Positions 44,019 to 53,248 of a DNA stretch of 64,000 bases are shown here, one piece after another. Position numbers and translations under genes: made by a program. The stretch comes from Sphingopyxis macrogoltabida. Its GTDB lineage: Bacteria; Pseudomonadota; Alphaproteobacteria; Sphingomonadales; Sphingomonadaceae. Numbering within the stretch: the first letter of the stretch is position 1; each line of letters starts with the position of its first letter. The stretch covers positions 3,286,501-3,350,500 of the forward strand of contig NZ_CP009429.1 of assembly GCF_001314325.1 (NCBI RefSeq), written 5' to 3'. The notes below the pieces were generated by a model. That model saw only the letters and a program-made list of their open reading frames with translations, did no database searches and had not been told where the DNA came from.

Positions 44019-46193
44019 ATGGTTGCAATTCGGGGCATCGTTCGGGGGACCAGCCTCCTGACGCTGGGCGCTACGCTGGCGGTTGCCGGGCCGGCTTTCG
44101 GGCAGGATGCGGCGGACAGCGAAAGCATCGTCGTCACCGCGCAGCGCAACAACCAGACCAAGGTGACCGGCGGCGGCAATGTCGGTGTCTTCGGCACCAA
44201 GGCCGCCGAAGATATTCCCTTCAATATCCGCAGCTACAACGAGGCGCTGATCCTCAACCAGCAGCCTGACACGCTCGGCGAAGTGCTGGAAAACGACCCG
44301 ACGGTCCGCACCACGCTGGGCTTCGGCATCGCCGGTGAAGTCTTCGTTATCCGCGGTTTCGAACTGGATGCCAGCGATGTCGGCTTCGACGGTCTCTACG
44401 GCATCACGCCGCGCCAGCTCGTCGCGCCCGAACTTTTCTCGTCGGTGCAGGTGATCAACGGCGCGAGCGCCTTTCTGAACGGCGCCGCGCCCGGCGGCAG
44501 CGGCATCGGCGGCAGCGTCAACCTGATCCCCAAAACGGCCGAGCGCGACATGACCCGCGCGACGCTCGGTTACACGTCCGCCGCGCATTTCTCGGGCGCG
44601 GTCGACGTTGCCCGCCGATTTGGCGCCAACGGCGAATGGGGCCTCCGCGTCAACGGATCGGCGCGCCGCGGCGACATCGCGATCAACGACGAATTTCACT
44701 CGAGCTATGTCCTCGGCGCCACGCTCGATTATAACAACGGCCCGCTGCGCAGCTCGCTCAATCTCAATTACCAGCGGCTCAACCAGTCCTATTGGCGCGG
44801 CCAGGTGGGTATCGGCGCGGTCATCCCGCGCGTGCCCGATGCCGACACCAACTATTCGCAGCCGTGGAGCCAGATCCTGACCAAGGACTTCTTCGGCGCC
44901 TTCAGCATCGAATATGACCTGTCCAGCGAGGCGATGGTCTATGCCAAGGTCGGCGCCCGCGACGGGCGCGAGGATCAGACGACCGCCAGCATCACCGTGC
45001 TCGATGCGGTGACCGGTGCCGCCACCGGCGCCGGATCCTACGTCCCGCGCGAGGATAATAACGAATCGGCCACCGCCGGCATCCGCATCAAGCTGGAAGG
45101 CGGCGGCATGAGCCACGAGGTCAACGCCGGCGTCGCGGTAAGCTGGCAGGTCAATCGCAACGCCTATGATTTCGATTTCATCGGCTACGCGACCAACCTC
45201 TACGATCCCGTCGTCGCACCGCGGCCCATCCCCAACCAGTTCGTCGGCGGCGACCTCGACAATGTGTTCCCGATCGGCCGCACCCGCGTGTCGAGCGCCT
45301 TTTTCTCGGACACGCTCGGGCTGTGGGACGACCGCATCCTGATCACCGGAGGGCTGCGCCTGCAGGAGATCAAGACGACATCCTATTCTTACGCCGACGG
45401 CTCGCGCACCGGCGGCTACAAGGAATCGGCGATAACCCCGGTCGTCGGCCTCGTCGTCAAGCCCGTCGAGGGTCTGTCGATCTATGGCAACCGGATCGAG
45501 GGTCTGCTGGCGGGCACTATCGCGCCGCCGACGATCGACGACGGCCAGGGCGGCTTTCTCCCGGTCGTCAATGCCGGCGCCGTGCTGCCGCCGGTCAAGT
45601 CGACGCAATATGAAGTCGGCGGCAAGCTGAACTTCGGCCGCTTCAACGCGGGTCTCGCGCTGTTCCGGATCGACAAGCCGAACAGCTTCGTCGACCCGGT
45701 CACGCTGATCTATGGCAATTACGGCGTGCAGCGGAACCGCGGCATCGAGATCACGCTCGACGGTGAACCGGTCGACGGCCTGCGCATCATCACCGGCCTG
45801 ACCATCAACGACGCCAAGCTGCGCCGCACCGAAGGCGGCATCAATCAGGGCAATGACGCGATCGGCGTGCCCGAAGTGCTCGCCAACGCCAACGTCGAAT
45901 GGGACCTGCCGTTCCTGCCCGAACTGACGCTGGTCGGCCGCGTGGTCTATACCGGCAAGCAGGCAGCGAATGCGACGAACACGCTCGAACTCGATAGCTG
46001 GACCCGCTTCGATCTCGGCGCGCGCTATGTCGCGCTGATCGGCGAAACCCCGCTGACGCTGCGCTTCAACGTCGATAACGTCGCTGACAAGCGCTACTGG
46101 GCCTCGGCCTATAACGTCTTCAGCGCCTTCGGCACCCGGCTGCTGCAGGGCGGCCCGCGCACCTTCAAGGCATCGGCCTCGATCGAATTCTGA
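44019..46193 (+). CDS. TonB-dependent siderophore-type receptor
   Basis: This 724-residue outer-membrane receptor starts at the ATG at 44019 (MVAIRGIVRG..., signal cleavage near AFGQ, about residue 30). The TonB box is SIVVTAQRN. The plug (about 50-170) has GEVFVIRGFELDASDV and PGGSGIGGSVNLIPKTAE, the pattern of FhuE/FoxA-like siderophore receptors. The barrel ends in ASIEF with terminal Phe. It imports a ferric or other metal chelate with TonB energy. Upstream are TGG.CC boxes, not an obvious Fur box, which suggests amino-compound control. A terminator follows at 46216-46243. Confidence 0.92.
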   Translation: MVAIRGIVRGTSLLTLGATLAVAGPAFGQDAADSESIVVTAQRNNQTKVTGGGNVGVFGTKAAEDIPFNIRSYNEALILNQQPDTLGEVLENDPTVRTTLGFGIAGEVFVIRGFELDASDVGFDGLYGITPRQLVAPELFSSVQVINGASAFLNGAAPGGSGIGGSVNLIPKTAERDMTRATLGYTSAAHFSGAVDVARRFGANGEWGLRVNGSARRGDIAINDEFHSSYVLGATLDYNNGPLRSSLNLNYQRLNQSYWRGQVGIGAVIPRVPDADTNYSQPWSQILTKDFFGAFSIEYDLSSEAMVYAKVGARDGREDQTTASITVLDAVTGAATGAGSYVPREDNNESATAGIRIKLEGGGMSHEVNAGVAVSWQVNRNAYDFDFIGYATNLYDPVVAPRPIPNQFVGGDLDNVFPIGRTRVSSAFFSDTLGLWDDRILITGGLRLQEIKTTSYSYADGSRTGGYKESAITPVVGLVVKPVEGLSIYGNRIEGLLAGTIAPPTIDDGQGGFLPVVNAGAVLPPVKSTQYEVGGKLNFGRFNAGLALFRIDKPNSFVDPVTLIYGNYGVQRNRGIEITLDGEPVDGLRIITGLTINDAKLRRTEGGINQGNDAIGVPEVLANANVEWDLPFLPELTLVGRVVYTGKQAANATNTLELDSWTRFDLGARYVALIGETPLTLRFNVDNVADKRYWASAYNVFSAFGTRLLQGGPRTFKASASIEF

Positions 46194-46215
46194 GCCGACA
46201 GCAAAGACGCCCGAA

Positions 46216-46243
46216 AGCCCGGCCGGCGACGGCCGGGCTTTTT
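46216..46243 (+). terminator. Rho-independent terminator after the siderophore-type receptor
   Basis: A 10-base-pair GC-rich stem, AGCCCGGCCG paired with CGGCCGGGCT around a GCGA loop, is followed by a run of Ts (46239-46243). It lies 22 bases after the receptor stop. It separates the receptor gene from the next unit, which has its own upstream motif. Confidence 0.9.
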
Positions 46244-46277
46244 CTTTGCCCGGCAACATTGATCGGCACAAGGACAC

Positions 46278-46319
46278 TTGGACCCATCGATATACCGAAA
46301 AGTGGATGTTTTTTGGACC
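46278..46319 (+). promoter_or_regulatory. Two-box motif upstream of the PepSY/porin unit
   Basis: TTGGACCC at 46278 is followed 24 bases later by GTGGATGTTTT at 46302 and then TTGGACC. It is the third copy of the arrangement seen at 41607 and 43884. It lies between the receptor terminator and the ATG at 46344, at the expected place for a promoter/operator. Confidence 0.5.
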
Positions 46320-46343
46320 GCGCCCGCGCGGCAACAAGAGAAG

Positions 46344-47435
46344 ATGACCGAAACATCCCGCACGACGCGACCGCCGCTTCGCCGGCAGATATTGACGGCG
46401 CACCGATGGCTCAGTCTTGGCGCCGCCCTGTTCTGGCTGCTCCAGGCGCTCACCGGCATCCTGATCGTCTTTCACTGGGAGATCGGCGACGCGGCGCTGA
46501 GCGATATCCACCGCAAGACCGACCTCCCCGCGATCGAGCGCCGCCTCGATGCGATCGCACCCGCCGGCGGCGACAGGACGGTGACGACGATCTGGACAAC
46601 CGCCGGGTTGCCCGACCGCTACACCGTCTATTTCGACGAAGCGGGCGGCGATGGCGGCAAGGTCCGCATCGCCGGCGACGGGACGGTGATCGACGTGCCG
46701 AAGCCGGACGAGACGACGCTGATCGACTTCCTCGTCGGCTTCCACCACGACCTGCTCGGCGCATGGGGGAGCTGGATCGTGTCGATCAGCGGCCTGCTGC
46801 TTTGCTCCAACCTCGTCCTCGGCCTCGTCGCCGCATGGCCGCGGCGCGGGACGTGGCGCACCGCGCTCATCCCGGCGCGACGCGGTCCGGCGGCGGCGCG
46901 GCTCTATTCCTGGCACCGCGCGGTCGGCCTGTGGGCGGTCGTTCCGGCGCTCGTCATCGCCGCGACCGGCACGATGCTGAAATTCGAAGACGGCGTCGGC
47001 ACCGCGCTCGGCGCCGAAAGCGTCGCCATGGCCGCCAATCCGCAGACCGGCGCTCCGGTCGGCTTCGCAGCGGCGGCCGGCGCGGCGCTCGGGGCGATCC
47101 CCGGCAGCAGCCTGACCCAGGTCGCCTGGCCCGAAGCCGACGACGCCACCTATCGCATACGCGTTCTCGCGCCCGGCGAAATCCGCCGCGCCTATGGCGG
47201 CAGCATCGTCCTCGTCGATGCCAATGACGGCGCCGTCCGGGGGGTATTTCCGATCGCCGAAGCCGAACCCGCCCGCGCCTTCATGAGCGCGCTGTTCCCC
47301 ATCCATACCGGCGAGGCGGGCGGGCTGATCGGACGGCTCCTCTCGGTCGCGATCGGCCTGTGGCTGGTGACGATGATCGTCGCCGGCCTGCTGCTTTGGT
47401 TCAAGCGCCGCAAGCCGGCGACAAGGAAGAATTGA
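46344..47435 (+). CDS. PepSY-associated membrane protein (PiuB-like)
   Basis: This 363-residue inner-membrane protein starts at the ATG at 46344 (MTETSRTTRP). Four hydrophobic helices carry the family pattern: HRWLSLGAALFWLLQALTGILIVFHWE, FHHDLLGAWGSWIVSISGLLL, YSWHRAVGLWAVVPALVIAATGTML and a C-terminal LLLWFKRR. The histidines within or near helices (H20, the FHHD pair, YSWH) could bind heme. PepSY-TM proteins accompany siderophore receptors and are thought to reduce ferric chelates or process them in the periplasm. It fits as partner of the receptor upstream. The porin gene follows after 2 bases. Confidence 0.88.
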   Translation: MTETSRTTRPPLRRQILTAHRWLSLGAALFWLLQALTGILIVFHWEIGDAALSDIHRKTDLPAIERRLDAIAPAGGDRTVTTIWTTAGLPDRYTVYFDEAGGDGGKVRIAGDGTVIDVPKPDETTLIDFLVGFHHDLLGAWGSWIVSISGLLLCSNLVLGLVAAWPRRGTWRTALIPARRGPAAARLYSWHRAVGLWAVVPALVIAATGTMLKFEDGVGTALGAESVAMAANPQTGAPVGFAAAAGAALGAIPGSSLTQVAWPEADDATYRIRVLAPGEIRRAYGGSIVLVDANDGAVRGVFPIAEAEPARAFMSALFPIHTGEAGGLIGRLLSVAIGLWLVTMIVAGLLLWFKRRKPATRKN

Positions 47436-47437
47436 TC

Positions 47438-48742
47438 ATGAAAATCCGCGCTCTCCTCCTCGCCGCTACGGCGCTGTCGATCGCGCCTGCGGCCCAGGCG
47501 CAGGAAGACCGGCTCGGCGCGCTCGAACGCAAGCTCGCCGAACAGCAACAGCGGATCGAGCAGCTCGAAAGCCTTGTCGCGCGGCAATCGCAGATGCTCG
47601 AACAGGTCGGCACCCCCGCCCCTGCCCCTCAGGTCGCGCCGCCGGTCGCGGCAGCGCCCGTTGCGGCGAGCACGCCCGCCGCGGCGCCGCAACTTGCAAG
47701 CGCTGCACCGGCACCGGGCGGCGAGTTCGGCATCGCGGGCCTCGACGTCAGCGGCGACATGCGCGTGCGGCAGGAATGGAATTACGGCACCGCGCGCGAC
47801 CGGTCGCGCAGCGCCGTCCGCGCCCGCCTCCGCGCCACCTACAAGATCGACGATCATTTCGCGGTCGGCACCCAAATCGCGACGGGCGATCCCGACGACC
47901 CCAATTCGACCGACGTGACGCTGGGCAATTTCGTCGATGACTTTGCGGTCTCGCTCGATCAGGCGTGGGTGCGCTACACCAATGGCGGCCTCACCGCCTA
48001 TGCCGGGAAATTCCCGCAGATCTTCCAGCGTACCGACATGCTGTGGGACGGCGACGTCTCGCCGCAGGGCGTCGGGGTCAGCTATGGCGCCCGCCTCGGC
48101 GGCGCGCGTGTCGATGCCCGCGGCATCTGGTTCGTCATCGATGAAGCCGCAGTGGCACGCGACAGCGACATGCTCGGCGGTCAGCTCGCGCTTTCCGCTC
48201 CGCTCGGCGCGACGCTGAAGGCCGGGCTGACCGGCAGCTATTATCATTACCGCCTCGGCTCGGTGGCGGGCGCCGATGCAGGGGATTTCCGTGGCAACCT
48301 CATTTCGGGAGGCCGCTACCTCTCCGACTTCCACCTGATCGAGGGCATCGGCACGCTTGGCTGGTCGGGCCTCTCCGAACGCTGGCCGCTGGCGTTCACC
48401 GCCGACTATGTGAAGAACCTCGGCGCCGCGGTCGCCGGCGATACCGCATTCAACCTCGAACTGGCGGCGGGGCGGACCGCGAAGCCCGGCGACTGGCGCA
48501 TCGCCTATAATTATTCGGAAGTTCAGGTGGACTCGGTCCTCGCCGCGTTCAGCCACGACAATATCGACCTGTCGACCAACTACAAGCTGCACGGGGTCGG
48601 CATCGGCTATGTCCCGGCACCGCATCTGCAGCTCGATCTGCTCTGGTATCATTACCGGCCGCTCGACCCGGCCTATGCCGGCGCGCTGCCGCCGCGCGAG
48701 TGGCTCGACCGCATCCGCCTCGCCTTCATGGTCAGCTTCTGA
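47438..48742 (+). CDS. Putative outer-membrane porin with N-terminal coiled coil
   Basis: This 434-residue protein has a signal peptide ending AQAQ (residue 21). A coiled coil of about 35 residues follows (RLGALERKLAEQQQRIEQLESLVARQSQML), as in SlpA/OprO-type porins that trimerise. A Pro/Ala linker (about 58-95) leads to a barrel domain (GDMRVRQEWNYGTARDRSRSAVRARLRATYKID...) ending in FMVSF with terminal Phe. The barrel resembles the putative-porin families of proteobacteria. It has an AAGGAAG ribosome site, follows the PepSY gene by 2 bases and overlaps the next start by one base. Probable role is diffusion of a chelate or small solute. Confidence 0.85.
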   Translation: MKIRALLLAATALSIAPAAQAQEDRLGALERKLAEQQQRIEQLESLVARQSQMLEQVGTPAPAPQVAPPVAAAPVAASTPAAAPQLASAAPAPGGEFGIAGLDVSGDMRVRQEWNYGTARDRSRSAVRARLRATYKIDDHFAVGTQIATGDPDDPNSTDVTLGNFVDDFAVSLDQAWVRYTNGGLTAYAGKFPQIFQRTDMLWDGDVSPQGVGVSYGARLGGARVDARGIWFVIDEAAVARDSDMLGGQLALSAPLGATLKAGLTGSYYHYRLGSVAGADAGDFRGNLISGGRYLSDFHLIEGIGTLGWSGLSERWPLAFTADYVKNLGAAVAGDTAFNLELAAGRTAKPGDWRIAYNYSEVQVDSVLAAFSHDNIDLSTNYKLHGVGIGYVPAPHLQLDLLWYHYRPLDPAYAGALPPREWLDRIRLAFMVSF

Positions 48743-49944
48743 TGCTGACCCCGGCGCTCGCACTCGCTTTCTCCGGCGCGCCGGCGGGGGACGCCCCTGC
48801 CCCGCATGCCGGCGGCCACGCACCCCACGGCCACACCCATGCCGGCGGCGAGATCGACGAAGACCACGGCCCGATCCTGCTGCAACTGACCTATACCGGC
48901 GAAGTGATGGGCAATGTATCGGGCGGTGTGCGCAAGGGCGCGCGCTATCTCGACAATCTCGACATCGTGTTCGAGGCCGATCTGGAAAAGCTCGCCGGCT
49001 GGACGGGCGCCCAGCTCCATCTCTACGGCCTCTACAACAACGGCCGCTCGATCGGCGCGCTGGCGGGCGACACCCATGGGGTGAGCAATATCGAGACCGG
49101 GGTTTCGGCGCTGCGGCTCTACGAGGCATGGATCGACCAGAAGATCGGCGAGCGCGTGTCGGTGAAGGCGGGTCTCTACGACCTCAATTCGGAGTTCGAC
49201 TCGCTCGACGCCGCGGGGCTGTTCGTCAGCAGCCCGCACGGGATCGGGACCGACTTCGCGCAAAGCGGCCGGAATGGCCCGTCGATCTTTCCAAGCACCT
49301 CGCTCGCCGCCCGCTTTCAGGTCGAACCGGCCGACGGCTGGGCGGTGCGCGCCGCGGTGCTCGACGGCGTGCCCGGCGATCCCGACCGTCCGCGACGGAC
49401 CGCGATCAAGCTCGGGAATGGCGACGGCGCGTTGCTGGTCGGCGAGGTGCAAGCGCCGCTGAAGGGCGGCAAGCTGCTGCTCGGGCACTGGCAATATACG
49501 GCGTCGTTCGAACCGAACGACGGCGGCGCCGCGGCGAAAGGCAATAGCGGCACCTATTTGCGCGGCGAGATGCCGATCGTCGTGCAGGGCGAACGCCGCG
49601 CCGATCTGTTCGCACGGGTCGGCACGGCAAAGGGCCGGTTCAACATGTTCGACGGCTTTGCCAGCGGCGGGATCAAGTTCGCCGGCTGGATCCCCGGCCG
49701 CGAGGAAGATGAATTCGGCCTCGCCGTCGCCGCAGCCTTCACATCGGACAGCTATCGCGCGGCGACCGGTGCCAGCGCCTCGGAAATCGCGATCGAGGCG
49801 ACTTATCGTGCGCCGCTGACATCGTGGCTGACGCTCCAGCCGAGCCTCCACTATATCCGGCGTCCGTCGGCCGATCCGACAATCCCCGATGCCTTGGTCA
49901 TCGGCCTGCGCGCCGAGACAAGCTTCAGCCCGATCGGGTTCTGA
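48742..49944 (+). CDS. OprB-family porin with histidine-rich N-terminus
   Basis: This 400-residue protein starts at the ATG at 48742 (MLTPALALAFSG), overlapping the previous stop. A short signal is followed by a His-rich stretch with His at about residues 22, 26, 29, 31, 33 and 42, a likely metal-binding segment. The rest is a carbohydrate-selective OprB-like barrel: LTYTGEVMGNVSGGVRKG, LHLYGLYNNGRSIGALAGD, EAWIDQKIG..VSVKAGLYDLNSEFD, and ending SFSPIGF. The metal motif plus the neighbouring receptor and PepSY protein suggests metal uptake, not sugar uptake. It is convergent with the TonB receptor on the other strand. Confidence 0.85.
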   Translation: MLTPALALAFSGAPAGDAPAPHAGGHAPHGHTHAGGEIDEDHGPILLQLTYTGEVMGNVSGGVRKGARYLDNLDIVFEADLEKLAGWTGAQLHLYGLYNNGRSIGALAGDTHGVSNIETGVSALRLYEAWIDQKIGERVSVKAGLYDLNSEFDSLDAAGLFVSSPHGIGTDFAQSGRNGPSIFPSTSLAARFQVEPADGWAVRAAVLDGVPGDPDRPRRTAIKLGNGDGALLVGEVQAPLKGGKLLLGHWQYTASFEPNDGGAAAKGNSGTYLRGEMPIVVQGERRADLFARVGTAKGRFNMFDGFASGGIKFAGWIPGREEDEFGLAVAAAFTSDSYRAATGASASEIAIEATYRAPLTSWLTLQPSLHYIRRPSADPTIPDALVIGLRAETSFSPIGF

Positions 49945-49953
49945 TCCCGCGGC

Positions 49954-51987
49954 TCAGCCGCCGAAGCTGCGCTGGATATTGATCCCCGCATAGCGGCCGC
50001 TGCGCAGCGTGCGGACTTCGCGATAGCGGAAGGCGCTGTCGCCGCGAATGCCGGTATAGATGTCGCGCGTCCGTACTGCGGCGCTGTCGGTCAGGTTGCG
50101 GCCGAAAAGGCGGATCGTCCAGCGCGCGTCGGGTTTATATTCGACGAACAGATCGAGCCGCCCGCCGAGCCGCTCGGTCTCGATCTCCTCGATCTTGAAG
50201 CTGCGCTCCTCTTCGGCGACGACAAAACTGCCGCCCCACCGCAAGTGCCAGGCGGGGAGGTCGTGCGTGAGGCTGATCTTCGCCTCGATCGGGACATCTT
50301 TCGAGATGCGCCGCCGTTCGCCGGTCGACGGATCGGTCGCGCGGCTCCGCCGCGCCGTCGCATCGGCGGTGACAAGGACTCCCTTCAACCCCGCCGCGTC
50401 GAGCGGCAGTTTGAGCGATGCTTCCAGCTCGTCGCGGCGCGCGCTGCCGATATTGCCGACCCCGTCATAGATCGCCCCGTCGGCAAAGATCGGCAGCTGG
50501 TCGACCAGATCGGATATCCATTCGCGGCGCGCGGTCAGCACGATCGAGCCGGCGCCGAAACGATGTTCATAGGCGGCCTCGGCGCGCCACAGCGTCTCGG
50601 GCTCGAGGTCGCGGTTGCCGGCGCTGATCGTCCCCGCGTTGAGCGACGCCGCGCCGACGAAATCGTCGAAATCGAGCTGCCCGACCTCGCGTTCGACGAG
50701 CAGCCGGATTTCGTCATGCGGGCCCGGCGACCAGTTCAGCCGCGCGCGCGGTTTGACGAACGCCAGCGATTTGGCAAGATCGCTGTCGCCCTTCTGCGTG
50801 AGGCGCGAGATTTCGTAGCGGATGCCGGCCTCCGCGGTCAGGCGCGGGCCGAGCGTCCAGCTCGAATTGGCGAAGAATTCGCCGCGATGCTCCTCGACGC
50901 GCACCTGCGCATTGGGGAGCGGCACCGCGACGTCATCCTCGAACAGCAGGTTGCGGCTGTCGAGAATATTGATCGCCCCTTCGCCGCCGACTTCGAGCGC
51001 CAGCGCGCCGCGATGATGCCGCCACGCCGCGCGCAGGATCGATTCGCTGCTCGTCGCACGCTCGTCCGACAGGTCGTTCGAAGCGCCCGCGATTTCGCGG
51101 TCGATCCCGGTTTCGCGTTCGGCGCGATGGTTGGCGACCAGTTCGATATCGTCGGCCGCGCCGAGGGTGCGTTCGTATCGCAGCCCGGCTTCCCAGGTCC
51201 GCGTGTGGTTGCGCTCGCTACCGGTGATCGTTTCGGGTTCGGGAAAGCGAATGTCATAGCCAATATCGGCGAACATCCGCACATCCTTGAACAGGCCGTT
51301 GAGGCGCAGCGTGCCGCCGAACAGCGGCGTGCGATAGCCGGCGCTCGTCTCGACCACCGTCTCGCCTTCGGGCTGCGCATAGTCCGCCAGCCGCAATGGC
51401 GTGCCATCCGCCGCGAAGCGGTCGCGGGTGCCGAAGCCATGTTCGTCGTCGATCGTCCGATAGACGGCGCCGAACAGGTTGAGGACATGGCCGCCACGGT
51501 CGAGATCGACCTGCACCGATCCGCGGGGCGCGCTATACCCGTGGCGGAACAGGGCGTTCTCGGCCTCGATCCTGCCCGCAAGACGGCTGTCGGAGCGCAG
51601 CACGACATTCGCGAGCAGCGCGAAGCCCTGCATGTCGATCCCCGGCGTCCCGGCGCGGACGAGTTCGATGCGCGCGACGCGCGCCGCCGGAATGCGCTTC
51701 AGCATGTCTTCGAGCGTTTCCGCCTTGCCCGCCGGCCGCTGGCCGTCGATCAGGATATTGCCGGCTGCGCCCGAATAGCCGCGAACGTCGGTGTTGCCTT
51801 CGACGAGCCGGAAGCCCGGCAAAATCGCCAGCATGTCGAAAGCCGTCGTCGGCTGAACGCGCGCGAAATATTCGGGCGTATAGGCCGTGCGGCCTTCGCT
51901 CGCCATATCCTGCGCGGCCGCGGGAAACGCCATGGCGGGCGCCGCGAGCAGGACGCCCAGGGTAAAGGAGACATGATGAAGGCGCAC
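49954..51987 (-). CDS. TonB-dependent receptor (plug-domain type)
   Basis: This 677-residue outer-membrane protein starts at a GTG (51987) that completes a signal peptide (LHHVSFTLGVLLAAPAMAF..., cleavage near AAAQ). The plug contains ILIDGQRPAGKAETLEDMLKRIPAARVARIELVRAGTPGIDMQG, typical of the receptors annotated as outer-membrane beta-barrel or TonB-dependent receptor plug. No clear xVVTA TonB box is visible after the signal. The C-terminal strand ends NIQRSFGG, not in an aromatic residue. It is the last gene of the receptor-amidohydrolase-receptor run. Substrate is unknown. Confidence 0.85.
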   Translation of the reverse strand: MRLHHVSFTLGVLLAAPAMAFPAAAQDMASEGRTAYTPEYFARVQPTTAFDMLAILPGFRLVEGNTDVRGYSGAAGNILIDGQRPAGKAETLEDMLKRIPAARVARIELVRAGTPGIDMQGFALLANVVLRSDSRLAGRIEAENALFRHGYSAPRGSVQVDLDRGGHVLNLFGAVYRTIDDEHGFGTRDRFAADGTPLRLADYAQPEGETVVETSAGYRTPLFGGTLRLNGLFKDVRMFADIGYDIRFPEPETITGSERNHTRTWEAGLRYERTLGAADDIELVANHRAERETGIDREIAGASNDLSDERATSSESILRAAWRHHRGALALEVGGEGAINILDSRNLLFEDDVAVPLPNAQVRVEEHRGEFFANSSWTLGPRLTAEAGIRYEISRLTQKGDSDLAKSLAFVKPRARLNWSPGPHDEIRLLVEREVGQLDFDDFVGAASLNAGTISAGNRDLEPETLWRAEAAYEHRFGAGSIVLTARREWISDLVDQLPIFADGAIYDGVGNIGSARRDELEASLKLPLDAAGLKGVLVTADATARRSRATDPSTGERRRISKDVPIEAKISLTHDLPAWHLRWGGSFVVAEEERSFKIEEIETERLGGRLDLFVEYKPDARWTIRLFGRNLTDSAAVRTRDIYTGIRGDSAFRYREVRTLRSGRYAGINIQRSFGG

Positions 51988-52100
51988 CGGCGGTTCCCCG
52001 TTCGTCGGGAGGACCGTCCTCCGCTGCGCGCTCTATGCAGCGATGCCGCTGACGGGAGGCCCGCGGACGATGTCAGGTTGATGTCAGCTTCGCCGGTACA

Positions 52101-53210
52101 TCATCGCGCTCGCGATCCGCTCACCCAACCGGCGCGCAGATAGGGGGCAAGGTTGCCGCAGAGTTGCCGCCATTCGGCGTCGGTGACGGGCAAGGCCGTC
52201 CGCTCGATCGCGAAATATTCGGCGGGCGGCTCGAGCGCCGGCCAGTCGCTGGCGAGGACGAAGCGGTCAAGGCCGATCTTGCGCATCCCGGCGACATAAG
52301 CGGCGCGCATTTCGTCGAAGCTGCGCGTTTCGGACGGATCTTTTATCGGCGCCTTGCTGGGGTCGAATTGCGCGACTGCCGAAAGATCGAGCACGAGATT
52401 TTTCGTCCCCGGCGCCTTGCGCGCAATCGCCTTTCCATAGAGGTCCAGCGCGTCGAGCGTCGGCTGGTCGATGCCGCCATAACCGCCGCCGTGCGCGATC
52501 TGCACCGGCAGGTCGCCTGCGCGCGACAACACCTTGTCGATGAAGGTCGCGATGTTGGCGACCGTGAACGGCGCCGCGCCGCGCAGATGAATGACGAGCG
52601 GCATATGCGCCCTGTTCGCCGCCGCGACGAAGGCGCCGAGCTTGCGGACCTGCGCCCGGTTGCCCGGATCGAAACCGCTGTTCCCGAGGTGGAGCTTGAC
52701 GCCCCACGCCCCCGGCTGGCGCGACCAATAGCCGAGTTCATCCAGTGCATTGGGCTGAAACGGATTGATCCCGACGAAGGCGACGAGACGATCGTGCGAG
52801 GCGAGCGCCGCGTCGACGTTGAAACGGTTTTCCGCCCGCATCCGCCGCGCCCTTTCTTCCGGCTCGAGCGGAACGGCGGGAAAGCCGAACATATAACCCA
52901 TCGAGAGCAGGACCCCTTTCGGGATGCCGGCGCGGTCGAGCTCGCGCACCGCATCGGCGCCGCTGCGCGTGGCGTACAGATCGTCCGAGATACCGTCGAA
53001 CACGGTGGGCATCGCCTTTTGCATTTCGCCCAACCACGCGGAAATCAGCGGGCTCTGGATATGCATATGATGGTCGGCGAGTGGCACCGGATCGGCGCCC
53101 TCCGCCTGCGCGGCGGCGGGCGCGGTCCAGCATAGAGCAACCGCAATCAGCATGGCATGCGCAATGGCCGCGATGACAGGCCGCGCAGCGCGATATCCGA
53201 TTATGCTCAT
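52101..53210 (-). CDS. Secreted amidohydrolase (Amidohydro_2-type TIM barrel)
   Basis: This 369-residue protein has a signal peptide (hydrophobic LIAVALCWTAPAAAQ, cleavage near residue 35). PLADHHMHIQSP at about 43-54 gives the metal HxH pair. Later motifs are WGVKLHLGNSGFDP, MPLVIHLRGAAP, QIAHGGGYGG and FVLASDWPALEPP, whose Asp is the catalytic residue. All are consistent with amidohydrolases of the Amidohydro_2 group (decarboxylases or lactone/amide hydrolases). It lies between two TonB receptor genes on the same strand, 38 bases after the first, so it probably processes the imported or exported substrate. Confidence 0.88.
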   Translation of the reverse strand: MSIIGYRAARPVIAAIAHAMLIAVALCWTAPAAAQAEGADPVPLADHHMHIQSPLISAWLGEMQKAMPTVFDGISDDLYATRSGADAVRELDRAGIPKGVLLSMGYMFGFPAVPLEPEERARRMRAENRFNVDAALASHDRLVAFVGINPFQPNALDELGYWSRQPGAWGVKLHLGNSGFDPGNRAQVRKLGAFVAAANRAHMPLVIHLRGAAPFTVANIATFIDKVLSRAGDLPVQIAHGGGYGGIDQPTLDALDLYGKAIARKAPGTKNLVLDLSAVAQFDPSKAPIKDPSETRSFDEMRAAYVAGMRKIGLDRFVLASDWPALEPPAEYFAIERTALPVTDAEWRQLCGNLAPYLRAGWVSGSRAR

Positions 53211-53248
53211 ATTTTCTTATCCTTATCTCGCAAATTTCTCATTGATCC

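Noticed and set aside
43953..47306. Very long open frame (1117 codons) antisense to the siderophore-type receptor and PepSY gene
   Set aside because: It spans two real genes and a terminator, and has the composition of an antisense shadow.
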